This document shows positions 1 through 6,723 of a stretch of 8,363 bases of DNA, in pieces (within the stretch, counting starts at the first letter, position 1; each line of letters begins with the position of its first letter). Below the pieces are notes generated by a model. That model was not told the DNA's origin and searched no databases. It was given only the letters and a program-made list of their open reading frames with translations. Origin of the DNA: Oscillospiraceae bacterium (GTDB taxonomy: Bacteria > Bacillota_A > Clostridia > Saccharofermentanales > Saccharofermentanaceae). The position numbers and the translations under genes are program-made. The stretch lies in the NCBI GenBank assembly GCA_902803365.1, contig CADCPU010000361.1:1-8363 (forward strand), read 5' to 3'.

Positions 1-528
1 AAGGTCGCGGATGATCTCATACATGTTTTTTTCATGGATCCCATGGTCAAGACCAGGATGGATAAGCTTTCGAAGGGAAGCCTTCAGAAGGTTGGTGTAA
101 TTCAGGCTTTGATGGCGCCGGGCGATGTGCTGCTCCTGGATGAGCCGCTCTCCGGTCAGGATGCGGATTCACAGAAGGTATTCATATCCAAGGTCAACGA
201 CCTTCGCCAAAAGGGCGTAACCATCTTTATGTCCTGCCACGAGAAGAAACTCATAGATGAACTCTCTGACAGTGTCTACACGATTGAGCAGGGGAAGCTT
301 GCACGCATAACGCTCACGAACGAGACGGTCTACAAGATATCGGTCAGATATAACGATGCGCTTAAGATGTGGCCTGAGATGACTGCGCGCGGAAACCGCT
401 GTGAGCTGAGGACAGAGGAAGCGCGTCTTAAAGAGCGCGTGATGAGATTATATGAAGACGGATGGGAGATAGTTGGAATTGAAGAATGTGATCGATCTGT
501 TGAAAATGAGATTAAAGCTCTTGTTTAA
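1..528 (+). CDS. ABC transporter ATP-binding protein, C-terminal part (5' truncated by window)
   Basis: This is the ATPase subunit of an ABC transporter, probably an exporter, that would energise the membrane protein encoded next. The frame is open to the first base (11 codons before the first ATG at 34), so the ATG at 34 is internal and the N-terminal half with the Walker A loop lies outside the window. Counting from that ATG, the visible parts are a degenerate signature motif LSKGS (about residues 12-16), a Walker B VLLLDEP followed by the D-loop SGQD (about 32-42), and the H-loop in MSCHE (about 66-70). After these comes a C-terminal extension of about 90 residues of unknown role. The gene overlaps the next one by 56 bases, which indicates an operon. 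The ATPase assignment is firm; the substrate is unknown. Confidence 0.9.
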   Translation, partial: KVADDLIHVFFMDPMVKTRMDKLSKGSLQKVGVIQALMAPGDVLLLDEPLSGQDADSQKVFISKVNDLRQKGVTIFMSCHEKKLIDELSDSVYTIEQGKLARITLTNETVYKISVRYNDALKMWPEMTARGNRCELRTEEARLKERVMRLYEDGWEIVGIEECDRSVENEIKALV

Positions 529-1210
529 GAGCCCCGTACTGACATTCCCGTCGATCGCCACCGTTGGCTTTGCGGGGATCATGTACTCGCTGGCACCGAT
601 AGATTTCTGCAGCAGTTACCTGATATCGGCAGTATTCCTGTTCTTTATCGGGATATTCGCTGCGATGAGCATAAACGGGAGAGAGAATGATGTATTTGAA
701 GAGACACTCATGCTCCATTCAAAGTCAGTCGTTAATTACTATATCTCACGTGAACTCCTGCTTGGGATAATAAGCCTTTTCTATTCGCTGGTGCTGACTA
801 TTGTACCGATATTGGTCTATCTTCCTGCGCCTGACAGGTTTTTTAAGCCGCTTGATATGCATGATGTTGCGATGGCACTGCCGTATATCTTTATCTGCGG
901 AATAGCGGGTATGGTGATCGGCGATGTTTTGCATCCCAGGATCATAAAGAAGAGATCTGATGCGGTCATGGGTGCCATACTGATCTCGATCCTTACAGTG
1001 TGCAAGATCGGACTTATTGAGTGGAATCCTGTTTTTAAGATCCTGAACTTTATCCTGCCTCCTGTTTTGGACGGGTACAAGGCGTTTGTTGAACTGAGCT
1101 TTTTCGATGCCGGAGAAATATCACTGATTTGCATAAAAATAGCAATATTTGTCATTATATTGACCGTTGTAAAAATCAAATTTTTGATATTTATGAGATA
1201 CAGATGCTGA
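473..1210 (+). CDS. ABC-2-like transporter permease, six predicted membrane helices
   Basis: This is a hydrophobic protein of 245 residues and the likely membrane partner of the upstream ATPase. An amphipathic basic N-terminus (NVIDLLKMRLKLLFKSP) precedes hydrophobic spans at roughly residues 21-43, 46-66, 95-117, 132-152, 163-183 and 215-241. That layout resembles ABC-2 type permeases, but I see no family-defining motif, so the family is inferred from topology and neighbour. The start is uncertain. TTG at 473 follows GGGAG at 464-468 with only four bases between; GTG at 488 and ATG at 506 are in-frame alternatives with poorer ribosome binding sites. All three overlap the upstream gene, so translational coupling is likely. 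No clear intrinsic terminator follows. Confidence 0.75.
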   Translation: MELKNVIDLLKMRLKLLFKSPVLTFPSIATVGFAGIMYSLAPIDFCSSYLISAVFLFFIGIFAAMSINGRENDVFEETLMLHSKSVVNYYISRELLLGIISLFYSLVLTIVPILVYLPAPDRFFKPLDMHDVAMALPYIFICGIAGMVIGDVLHPRIIKKRSDAVMGAILISILTVCKIGLIEWNPVFKILNFILPPVLDGYKAFVELSFFDAGEISLICIKIAIFVIILTVVKIKFLIFMRYRC

Positions 1211-1228
1211 AAATCATTTAAATCGTGT

Positions 1229-1248
1229 TTATTAATTATTATTAATAA
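1229..1248. repeat. AT-only perfect inverted repeat after the exporter genes
   Basis: TTATTAAT and ATTAATAA (8 bp arms) flank a four-base TATT loop, starting 18 bases after the permease stop. The stem has no G or C and no T-run follows, so it is a poor intrinsic terminator. It could be a protein-binding site or chance in AT-rich spacer. The symmetry is seen directly; any function is a guess. Confidence 0.35.
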
Positions 1249-1263
1249 GAACATCGCAATACG

Positions 1264-1277
1264 GTCAAACGTTTACA
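1264..1277 (+). promoter_or_regulatory. Candidate cre / LacI-family operator upstream of the sugar-uptake operon
   Basis: GTCAAACGTTTACA contains the CG-centred palindrome AAACGTTT and a right half (GTTTACA) typical of CcpA and LacI-family operators. Against the Bacillus cre consensus TGWAANCGNTNWCA, the last eleven positions fit and the first three do not. It lies about 95-105 bp upstream of the predicted transcription start of the binding-protein gene. The position suits catabolite control or a local LacI-type regulator of sugar uptake. No regulator gene is in the window. Confidence 0.45.
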
Positions 1278-1334
1278 AAACACCCGACAAACTATACATA
1301 TTGACATAAAAGACTGCGTTTATTCGAAAAATAG

Positions 1335-1363
1335 TTGGACAATCTGTCATAATACGTTATAAT
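1335..1363 (+). promoter_or_regulatory. Sigma-A promoter of the sugar-uptake operon
   Basis: A -35 box TTGGAC (1335-1340) and a perfect -10 box TATAAT (1358-1363) are separated by 17 bp. The predicted start is near 1370, giving a leader of about 60 bases before the lipoprotein ATG. This is the best promoter-like match in the 218-base spacer, and it suits a gene whose strongly biased codon use suggests high expression. Confidence 0.8.
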
Positions 1364-1379
1364 GGTTTTATCTTAAACA

Positions 1380-1400
1380 GCCCGCTTAACAGGGGCGGGT
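1380..1400 (+). promoter_or_regulatory. GC-rich leader hairpin just before the binding-protein ribosome binding site
   Basis: CCCGC (1381-1385) pairs with GCGGG (1395-1399) around a nine-base loop, with a G-T pair outside. It is followed by TCTCTTAAAAA and then the AGGAGG at 1413-1418, not by a T-run. It is more likely a 5' stabilising or translation-modulating hairpin than a terminator. Five strong pairs are seen directly; the role is inferred. Confidence 0.4.
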
Positions 1401-1428
1401 CTCTTAAAAATAAGGAGGAGAGAAACCG

Positions 1429-2742
1429 ATGAAAAAGAAGTTGTTATCGATTGTTCTTGCTACAGCAATGTCTGTCACAATGATGGCCGGATGTAGCAGT
1501 TCAAAAGAAGGTGGCTCCAGTGATGGAGTACAGGAGATCACTTTCATGGTTTGGGATGATCTTGAAGCATCTGAGGACCTTATCACAAAGGGTTACAAGG
1601 ATTCCATCGATCGTTTCAACAAGGACTATGAAGGTAAGTATCATTGCACACCTATCACAACCAACCTTGAAGAGTATTACAACAAGTTGAATACTCTCGT
1701 TGCAGGTAATGAGACACCTGACGTATTTATCGTTTCACCTGGTGCTAACATGAACGACTATGTTATCCCTGGTGTAGCAGCTAAGTTGGATGATTACCTC
1801 AATGCAGACGGTTGGAAGCAGACATTTACATCTGACGCTGTATTTGCAGGCGGCACATATGGTGACGAAGCAAAGAACGGTGCAGGTATCTACGGTATCC
1901 CGTTGAACATCGCAGCAGCTTGTGTATTCTACAACACAGAGATGTTTGCAGATGCAGGTGCAGAAGTTCCTACAACATTTGATGAACTCCTTACAGCTTG
2001 CCAGAAGTTGCAGGATAAGGGTTACACACCTATCACGATCTCCGCTGGTACAGCTTGGTGTCTTTCAATGGTAGCTGGTTACCTCTGCGACAGAAATGGT
2101 TTGAACCTTTCTGACGTTAAGGATCACAAGACAGACTGGATGGATGACAAGGTTATCACAGCAGGTAAGCAGATCCAGGAGTTGAGCCAGTACTTCCAGC
2201 CTACAGCAGCTGGTGACGACAACGATATCGCTACAGCAGCTTTCTATAACGGAAACGCAGCTATCCTCATCCAGGGTTCCTGGGCTATCGGTCAGATCAA
2301 CGGTTCCTGTGAAGAAGGTTTCGCAGATAAGGTTGGCGTATTCGCTTTCCCTGCAGTATCCGGTTCTTCCGCAGATCCTAACCGCGTAATCGCTAAGTCC
2401 GACTCCCTCTGCATGAGCAATACGACAAAGAACCCTGAGGCAGCTATCGCTCTTATGAAGTACTTCACAGACGATACAGCTCAGAAGTATACAGCAGAGA
2501 AGGGTGGTAAGATCCCTGTAACTAACGTTCAGTATGATGAGACAGTTGCACCTCCTGAGCTTAAGTACGTTATGGACGTATTCAAGAGTGCTAACTCCAC
2601 ATTCGGTTTCTATAATGAGTCCCTCTACGATACAGAGGCAGGTTCAACATTTGATAACTGCTTCGTAGAGATCTTCAAGGGTACTGATCCGGCAGAAGCT
2701 TTGAAGCCAATCCAGCAGTACTACGAAGAGAATGTTTGGTAA
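1429..2742 (+). CDS. Sugar ABC transporter substrate-binding lipoprotein (CUT1 type)
   Basis: This is the extracellular solute-binding subunit of a carbohydrate importer, anchored by lipid to the outer face of the membrane. The N-terminus is a lipoprotein signal: MKKK, a hydrophobic stretch, then the lipobox MAGC with Cys22 as the lipidated residue and a Ser/Gly-rich linker after it. The mature domain begins near EITFMVWDD (36-44). The family-typical segment FYNGNAAIL...GSWAIGQI lies at 272-290. The 437-residue length is normal for solute-binding protein family 1. The start has AGGAGG ten bases upstream. Codon use is strongly biased (ACA for Thr, AAG for Lys, GCA/GCT for Ala), which suggests high expression. 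Two CUT1 permeases follow. The sugar cannot be read from sequence; xylA downstream makes a xylose-containing oligosaccharide one reasonable guess. Confidence 0.92.
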   Translation: MKKKLLSIVLATAMSVTMMAGCSSSKEGGSSDGVQEITFMVWDDLEASEDLITKGYKDSIDRFNKDYEGKYHCTPITTNLEEYYNKLNTLVAGNETPDVFIVSPGANMNDYVIPGVAAKLDDYLNADGWKQTFTSDAVFAGGTYGDEAKNGAGIYGIPLNIAAACVFYNTEMFADAGAEVPTTFDELLTACQKLQDKGYTPITISAGTAWCLSMVAGYLCDRNGLNLSDVKDHKTDWMDDKVITAGKQIQELSQYFQPTAAGDDNDIATAAFYNGNAAILIQGSWAIGQINGSCEEGFADKVGVFAFPAVSGSSADPNRVIAKSDSLCMSNTTKNPEAAIALMKYFTDDTAQKYTAEKGGKIPVTNVQYDETVAPPELKYVMDVFKSANSTFGFYNESLYDTEAGSTFDNCFVEIFKGTDPAEALKPIQQYYEENVW

Positions 2743-2773
2743 GAACATTAAAAAAGTAATTTAAGTTGGTGTG

Positions 2774-2803
2774 TGTCAGCACCCGGTAACACGGGTGCTG
2801 ACA
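2774..2803 (+). promoter_or_regulatory. Strong intercistronic hairpin between binding protein and permeases
   Basis: An 11 bp perfect stem, GTCAGCACCCG (2775-2785) with CGGGTGCTGAC (2792-2802), encloses a six-base loop GTAACA; one more T-A pair closes it. ATTCTTAAAGGGG follows, so the T-run is too weak for full termination. In CUT1 operons such structures commonly protect the binding-protein mRNA 3' end or give partial termination, so the lipoprotein is made in excess over the permeases. The stem is seen directly; the role is inferred from that precedent. Confidence 0.8.
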
Positions 2804-2823
2804 TTCTTAAAGGGGAAAAATCT

Positions 2824-3729
2824 ATGGATAAGCTTTTACGCAGAAAACGCTATATTGTGCTTTTTCTTGCTCCGGCCTTTATTCTATTCACATTAGTATT
2901 ATTTGTGCCTATCTGTAAGGCGATCTACTATTCGTTCTGTGATTACAAGACGAACTATCCGATCGAATTTGCAGGTTTCAAGAACTACATTAAGTTGTTT
3001 ACAAAAGACGAGACCATGAAGGTAGCCTTCAAGAACTCGATGTTCTTTATGGTATTTTCGTGTGTTACTCAGCTTTTATTCGGTCTCATCCTTGCAGCGT
3101 TGCTGACCAATATCAAGAGAGGCCGTAATATATTCAAGAACATTTACTATCTGCCTTGCGTACTCAGTAGTGCTGCTCTCGGTCTCTTGTGGATGTTCGT
3201 ATTTACTCCGACTCTCGGTATCAATAAGATGATGGAATCCTGGGGATGGATCGATGACTGTATGAAGGGACCTCAATGGCTCTTTAATACAGAAGGAACA
3301 ATTATCCTTCCTATTATCGTAATCTCATTCGTAGCTTTATGGCAGTACGTTGGTCAGTCAATGATGCTTTACATGGCTCAGATGGCCGGTATCAGCAATG
3401 ATGTCTACGAAGCAGCTTATATGGACGGCTGTTCAAAGACGCAGGCTTTCTTCTATATCACATTGCCTTTGATCAGACCAATGGTTGCAACAGCTATGAG
3501 CTTGAATGCGATCGGTTCATTGAAGTTCTTCGATCTCGTTTACAACATGATCCCTGAAGGCTTCCTCGGAAACCGTGCTCACGTTCTTGCGACGCACCTG
3601 TACGATCAGGCGTTCAAGTTTAACAAACTCGGATACGGTTGTGCTATCGGTGTTGTTCTGTTGATCCTCTGTCTCATCGTGACATTCTTGATCAACAAGT
3701 TTGTTAAGGTTGAACCTTACGATATGTAA
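2824..3729 (+). CDS. Sugar ABC transporter permease, first subunit (CUT1, MalF-like)
   Basis: This is one of two membrane subunits forming the sugar channel. The start is set at ATG 2824, with AGGGG at 2811-2815 eight bases upstream. A longer in-frame start at GTG 2773 would translate the intercistronic hairpin and lacks a ribosome binding site. The 301-residue protein starts MDKLLRRKR, then a helix at about 10-32, then several more helices. The cytoplasmic EAA loop that docks on the ATPase lies at about 196-215 (EAAYMDG...ITLP), with its conserved Gly at 202 and LP at 214-215. Length and layout match the CUT1 family (BPD_transp_1 domain). No ATPase gene is nearby, so a shared MsmX/MsmK-type ATPase encoded elsewhere probably drives it. 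Confidence 0.92.
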   Translation: MDKLLRRKRYIVLFLAPAFILFTLVLFVPICKAIYYSFCDYKTNYPIEFAGFKNYIKLFTKDETMKVAFKNSMFFMVFSCVTQLLFGLILAALLTNIKRGRNIFKNIYYLPCVLSSAALGLLWMFVFTPTLGINKMMESWGWIDDCMKGPQWLFNTEGTIILPIIVISFVALWQYVGQSMMLYMAQMAGISNDVYEAAYMDGCSKTQAFFYITLPLIRPMVATAMSLNAIGSLKFFDLVYNMIPEGFLGNRAHVLATHLYDQAFKFNKLGYGCAIGVVLLILCLIVTFLINKFVKVEPYDM

Positions 3730-3749
3730 AAGGAGGCTCTACAAGAATT

Positions 3750-4616
3750 ATGTCTATTCCTAATGGTTCTGCAAAAATAAAGCCTAAGGATCATAAGTCA
3801 GATCTTATCCACGGTTTGATCTACGGCTTCCTTGTTCTCTTGGCTTTGATCTACATCCTGCCGCTCGCGTGGGTCGTTGTCACATCCTTGAAGGATGATA
3901 AGGTGTTGATGACTTCACCTTGGGCTATGCCGGAAAAACTGATGTTTGAAAACTACAGTTTTGCCTGGACGATGGGTAACCTCGGTAAGGCAACTCTGAA
4001 CTCTTTCATCGTATGTTCGATCACATTGTTGGTTTCCTTGCTCTTCGGTGCAATGGCTGCTTTTGCTATCGCACGTCTCCGCTGGAAGTTATCCAATCTG
4101 ATGCTTACATACTTCATGATCGGTATGATGATCCCGATCCACTGCGTATTGATCCCGTTGTTCATTCAGTTCTCTTCCTGGAAACTGACAAACTCACTCA
4201 TCGGCTTGATCATTCCGTATGTAACGTTCTCGCTGCCGATCACCATTTATATCATGGTGGGATTCTTCAAAGGAGTCCCGAGCGAACTGTTTGAATCAGC
4301 CGTTATGGACGGTTGCTCCATTCCTCGTATGTTCGTCGTTATCGCACTTCCTGTTGCCAAGACAGGTTTCATGGTTACAGGTCTTATGTCTTTCGTAAGT
4401 AACTGGAACGAGTTGCTCCTCGCAATGGTATTTATCTCCAAAGAGGCGCAGAAGACACTTCCTGTATCCTTGACCAAATTCGTTGGTCCGTACCATACGA
4501 ATTACACGCAGATGTTCGCGGCTATCGTTATAGCCGTCATCCCTACGATCATCGTTTACTGTATCTTTGCTAACCAGATCGTTGAAGGTCTCACGGCAGG
4601 TGCTGTTAAGGGTTGA
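3750..4616 (+). CDS. Sugar ABC transporter permease, second subunit (CUT1, MalG-like)
   Basis: This is the second membrane subunit of the importer, 288 residues. A basic cytoplasmic N-terminus (about 1-18) is followed by a helix at about 20-45 and several later helices. The EAA loop reads ESAVMDG...IALP at about 182-201, with Gly188. The protein ends with the short tail EGLTAGAVKG typical of MalG-type subunits. The gene starts 20 bases after the first permease stop. AGGAGG at 3731-3736 is 13 bases from the ATG, a rather long spacing, but I see no better start. An intrinsic terminator follows at once, so this is the last gene of the operon and the system has no ATPase of its own. Confidence 0.93.
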   Translation: MSIPNGSAKIKPKDHKSDLIHGLIYGFLVLLALIYILPLAWVVVTSLKDDKVLMTSPWAMPEKLMFENYSFAWTMGNLGKATLNSFIVCSITLLVSLLFGAMAAFAIARLRWKLSNLMLTYFMIGMMIPIHCVLIPLFIQFSSWKLTNSLIGLIIPYVTFSLPITIYIMVGFFKGVPSELFESAVMDGCSIPRMFVVIALPVAKTGFMVTGLMSFVSNWNELLLAMVFISKEAQKTLPVSLTKFVGPYHTNYTQMFAAIVIAVIPTIIVYCIFANQIVEGLTAGAVKG

Positions 4617-4641
4617 TCCCGAACGTTTTTTAGCGAATCAG

Positions 4642-4669
4642 AGCCGGAGGTTTTTGCCTCCGGCTTTTT
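4642..4669 (+). terminator. Intrinsic terminator of the sugar-uptake operon
   Basis: AGCCGGAGG (4642-4650) pairs perfectly with CCTCCGGCT (4657-4665) around TTTTTG, and five T's (4665-4669) follow. It starts 25 bases after the second permease stop. Confidence 0.93.
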
Positions 4670-4728
4670 CGTGCGCGGTTTATGTTGATGTAAAATAGTA
4701 TCATCAAAACAAATCAGAGGTGCAGAAT

Positions 4729-5205
4729 ATGATAATCCATCCGATACCGCCGGTCTTCGATAAGGATTCGCGAGTTCTCATACTCGGAAGCTTTCCGTCT
4801 GTGAAGTCAAGGGAAGAAGGTTTTTTCTACGGGCATCCGCAGAATCGCTTCTGGAAGGTCGTGGCGGGTGTCTGCGGTGAAGAGGTTCCGCAGACGATCG
4901 ATGATAAGCGGAGCTTTTTGCTTCGCAATCATATCGCACTTTGGGATGTGATACGATCCTGTGATATAGTCGGTTCATCTGATTCGAGCATCAGGAATGT
5001 GGTCGCAAATGACCTGAACGTGATCCTTGATGCTGCTGATATCAAAGCGATCTATGTCAACGGTAAGACGGCATACAAGTATTATGAGAGATATACCGGG
5101 CCTGCGATAGGGCGTGAGGCGGTCTGTCTGCCGTCTACGAGCCCGGCTAATGCAGCGTGGAAGCTTGATCGTCTGATCGCAAGTTATGAGCAGATACGCA
5201 CCTGA
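4729..5205 (+). CDS. DNA-deoxyinosine (hypoxanthine) glycosylase, uracil-DNA glycosylase superfamily
   Basis: This is a base-excision repair enzyme expected to remove hypoxanthine, the deamination product of adenine, from DNA. The start is ATG 4729, with AGAGG (4716-4720) eight bases upstream; an in-frame GTG at 4720 overlaps that site and is less likely. The protein has 158 residues, a usual length for this small family. Motif 1 is ILGSFPS (18-24), followed by the diagnostic GHPQNRFW (35-42) with the presumed catalytic Asn39. The third motif is LPSTSPAN (134-141). These features match family 6 of the superfamily (hypoxanthine-DNA glycosylases, first described in Methanosarcina). It sits alone between a terminator and the xylA control region, and I see no convincing promoter. 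No functional link to sugar metabolism is evident. Confidence 0.88.
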   Translation: MIIHPIPPVFDKDSRVLILGSFPSVKSREEGFFYGHPQNRFWKVVAGVCGEEVPQTIDDKRSFLLRNHIALWDVIRSCDIVGSSDSSIRNVVANDLNVILDAADIKAIYVNGKTAYKYYERYTGPAIGREAVCLPSTSPANAAWKLDRLIASYEQIRT

Positions 5206-5210
5206 TTTCT

Positions 5211-5224
5211 GTAGCATATGATAC
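5211..5224. promoter_or_regulatory. Imperfect CATATG-centred dyad, upstream operator candidate of xylA
   Basis: GTAGCATATGATAC is a dyad with six of seven base pairs matched. It shares the nonamer TAGCATATG with the perfect palindrome at 5257-5278, and the two centres (5217.5 and 5267.5) are exactly 50 bp apart. It begins six bases after the glycosylase stop. If the weak -10 at 5244 is real, this site sits over the -35 region, where an activator could bind. Confidence 0.5.
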
Positions 5225-5243
5225 GAAAATTCCTTTTTATCAA

Positions 5244-5249
5244 TAGTAT
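5244..5249 (+). promoter_or_regulatory. Weak -10 element candidate for xylA
   Basis: TAGTAT (overlapping TATATT at 5247-5252) lies in the AT-rich spacer between the two dyads. No recognisable -35 is found 16-18 bp upstream. A start near 5256 would place one dyad over the -35 region and the other just downstream of the start. This is the best available guess for the xylA promoter, not a confident call. Confidence 0.3.
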
Positions 5250-5256
5250 ATTCAAT

Positions 5257-5278
5257 TCGGTTAGCATATGCTAACCGA
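5257..5278. promoter_or_regulatory. Perfect 22 bp palindrome, main operator candidate of xylA
   Basis: The core CGGTTAGCATATGCTAACCG (5258-5277) is self-complementary, and a flanking T-A pair extends it to 22 bp. With no loop it suits a homodimeric DNA-binding protein better than an RNA hairpin. It ends 17 bases before the xylA AGGAGG. It does not resemble the long TTAGTTTGTTT-type operator of ROK-family XylR that I know from Bacillus, nor the CG-centred LacI type. The binding protein is unknown. Confidence 0.7.
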
Positions 5279-5308
5279 CAGAAACAGAATTAATAAGGAG
5301 GAATTTTC

Positions 5309-6634
5309 ATGAATGAAATATTTGCCGGTATTCCTGAGATAAGATTCGAGGGAAGTACAAGTAAGAACCCGTTTGCATTCAAGTATTACGATGCTGACAG
5401 AGTCGTCCTCGGTAAGAAGATGAGCGAGCATCTGCCTTTCGCGATGGCATGGTGGCACAATCTCGGTGCTAACGGCACAGATATGTTCGGAAGAGGAACA
5501 ACTGACAAGAGATTCGGTGCAGCTGCTGAGGGCACGATGGAGCACGCTAAGGCGAAGGTCGATGCGGGCATTGAATTTATGAAGAAACTTGGTATCAAGT
5601 ACTATTGCTTCCATGATGTCGATCTTGTTCCTGAGGCTGATGACATTAATGAGACTAACAGAAGACTTGACGAGATCACTGATTATATTCTCGAAAAGAC
5701 TAAGGGTACTGACATCAAGTGTCTCTGGGGCACAGCCAATATGTTCAGTAATCCGCGCTTTATGAACGGTGCCGGAAGCACAAATAGTTTGGATGTATAT
5801 TGCTTTGCTGCTGCTCAGGTCAAGAAGGCTATCGAACTGACCGTAAAACTCGGCGGTAAGGGTTACGTCTTCTGGGGCGGCAGAGAGGGCTATGAGACTC
5901 TTCTTAACACCAATGTTAAGTTTGAGCAGGAGAATATCGCCAACCTCATGAAGATGGCAAGAGACTACGGCAGGAGCATCGGCTTTACAGGTACGTTCCT
6001 TATCGAACCTAAGCCGAAGGAGCCTATGAAGCATCAGTATGACTATGATGCAGCAACTGCTATCGGTTTCCTTAAGCAGTATGGCCTTGATAAGGACTTC
6101 AAGATGAATATCGAGGCTAACCATGCGACATTGGCCGGCCATACTTTCCAACACGAGCTCAGGATCAGCAGGATCAATGATATGCTCGGTTCCATCGATG
6201 CGAACCAGGGTGACGTCATGCTCGGTTGGGATACAGATTGCTTCCCGAGCAATGTATATGACACGACACTTGCCATGTATGAGATCGTCAAGAACGGCGG
6301 TCTGCCTGTAGGCATCAATTTTGACTCCAAGAACAGAAGACCCAGCAACACATATGAAGACATGTTCCATGCATTCATTCTCGGAATGGATTCGTTTGCT
6401 TTCGGACTTTTGAAGGCTGCAGAACTCATTGAAGACGGAAGACTTGAGAAGAACATCGAGGATCGTTATTCGTCATTCGGTTCTGAGCTCGGTCAGAAGG
6501 TCAGAAACGGAAATGCAACTTTGGAAGAACTTGCTGCGAGAGCGGCAGATCTTAAGGCTCCGCAGGATCCGGGTTCCGGTAAGCAGGAATATCTTGAGAG
6601 TGTATTAAACAACATTTTACTTGCCAATAACTGA
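5309..6634 (+). CDS. xylA: Xylose isomerase
   Basis: This enzyme converts D-xylose to D-xylulose in the cytoplasm, the first step of bacterial xylose use; it needs two divalent metal ions. The 441-residue length is that of class II enzymes. The catalytic pair appears in CFHDVDL (100-106) as His102 and Asp105. The metal and substrate ligands are all present: Glu233 and Lys235 (LIEPK), Glu269 and His272 ([12 protein letters not shown]), Asp297, Asp308 and Asp310 (GWDTD), and Asp339 (INFDS). FWGGREGYE lies at 188-196. AGGAGG (5296-5301) is seven bases before the ATG. No xylulokinase gene is adjacent, so the gene appears monocistronic or joined only to gpmA. Control is probably through the paired dyads upstream. 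Confidence 0.97.
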   Translation: MNEIFAGIPEIRFEGSTSKNPFAFKYYDADRVVLGKKMSEHLPFAMAWWHNLGANGTDMFGRGTTDKRFGAAAEGTMEHAKAKVDAGIEFMKKLGIKYYCFHDVDLVPEADDINETNRRLDEITDYILEKTKGTDIKCLWGTANMFSNPRFMNGAGSTNSLDVYCFAAAQVKKAIELTVKLGGKGYVFWGGREGYETLLNTNVKFEQENIANLMKMARDYGRSIGFTGTFLIEPKPKEPMKHQYDYDAATAIGFLKQYGLDKDFKMNIEANHATLAGHTFQHELRISRINDMLGSIDANQGDVMLGWDTDCFPSNVYDTTLAMYEIVKNGGLPVGINFDSKNRRPSNTYEDMFHAFILGMDSFAFGLLKAAELIEDGRLEKNIEDRYSSFGSELGQKVRNGNATLEELAARAADLKAPQDPGSGKQEYLESVLNNILLANN

Positions 6635-6653
6635 TTTCCTTAGATTCTGTTGG

Positions 6654-6689
6654 AACGGCGATCGTACGATATCGTACGGTCGCTGTTTT
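6654..6689 (+). terminator. Hairpin terminator after xylA
   Basis: The core CGTACGATATCGTACG (6663-6678) is a perfect palindrome. Outward pairing continues through a T-G wobble, AGCG/CGCT-type pairs and an AA/TT end to give a stem of about 15 bp, with TTTT at 6686-6689. It starts 20 bases after the xylA stop and ends only 35 bases before the gpmA ATG. The short T-run, partly used in pairing, suggests that some readthrough is possible. Confidence 0.75.
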
Positions 6690-6723
6690 AAGGAAATGGA
6701 TAATAGAAAAGAGGACTAAAATT

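Noticed and set aside
817..1254. Antisense open frame opposite the exporter permease
   Set aside because: It is a shadow of the hydrophobic + strand gene, without a ribosome binding site or recognisable motif.
1272..1298. TTTACA with TATACA as another promoter
   Set aside because: The spacing is only 15 bp and the -35 overlaps the cre-like site. It is weak beside the 1335-1363 promoter.
1301..1306. Perfect TTGACA in the spacer before the binding-protein gene
   Set aside because: No -10-like hexamer lies 16-18 bp downstream (TCGAAA at the 17 bp position). The TTGGAC-17-TATAAT pair at 1335-1363 is far better.
4685..4701. TTGATG, TAAAAT and TAGTAT as a glycosylase promoter
   Set aside because: None of these combines with a partner hexamer at 16-18 bp spacing, so no promoter can be supported.
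5261..6370. Long antisense open frame (369 codons) opposite xylA
   Set aside because: It mirrors a strongly coding, codon-biased gene with a complete active site on the + strand. Its translation has no recognisable domain, and it runs through the xylA ribosome binding site and the palindrome.
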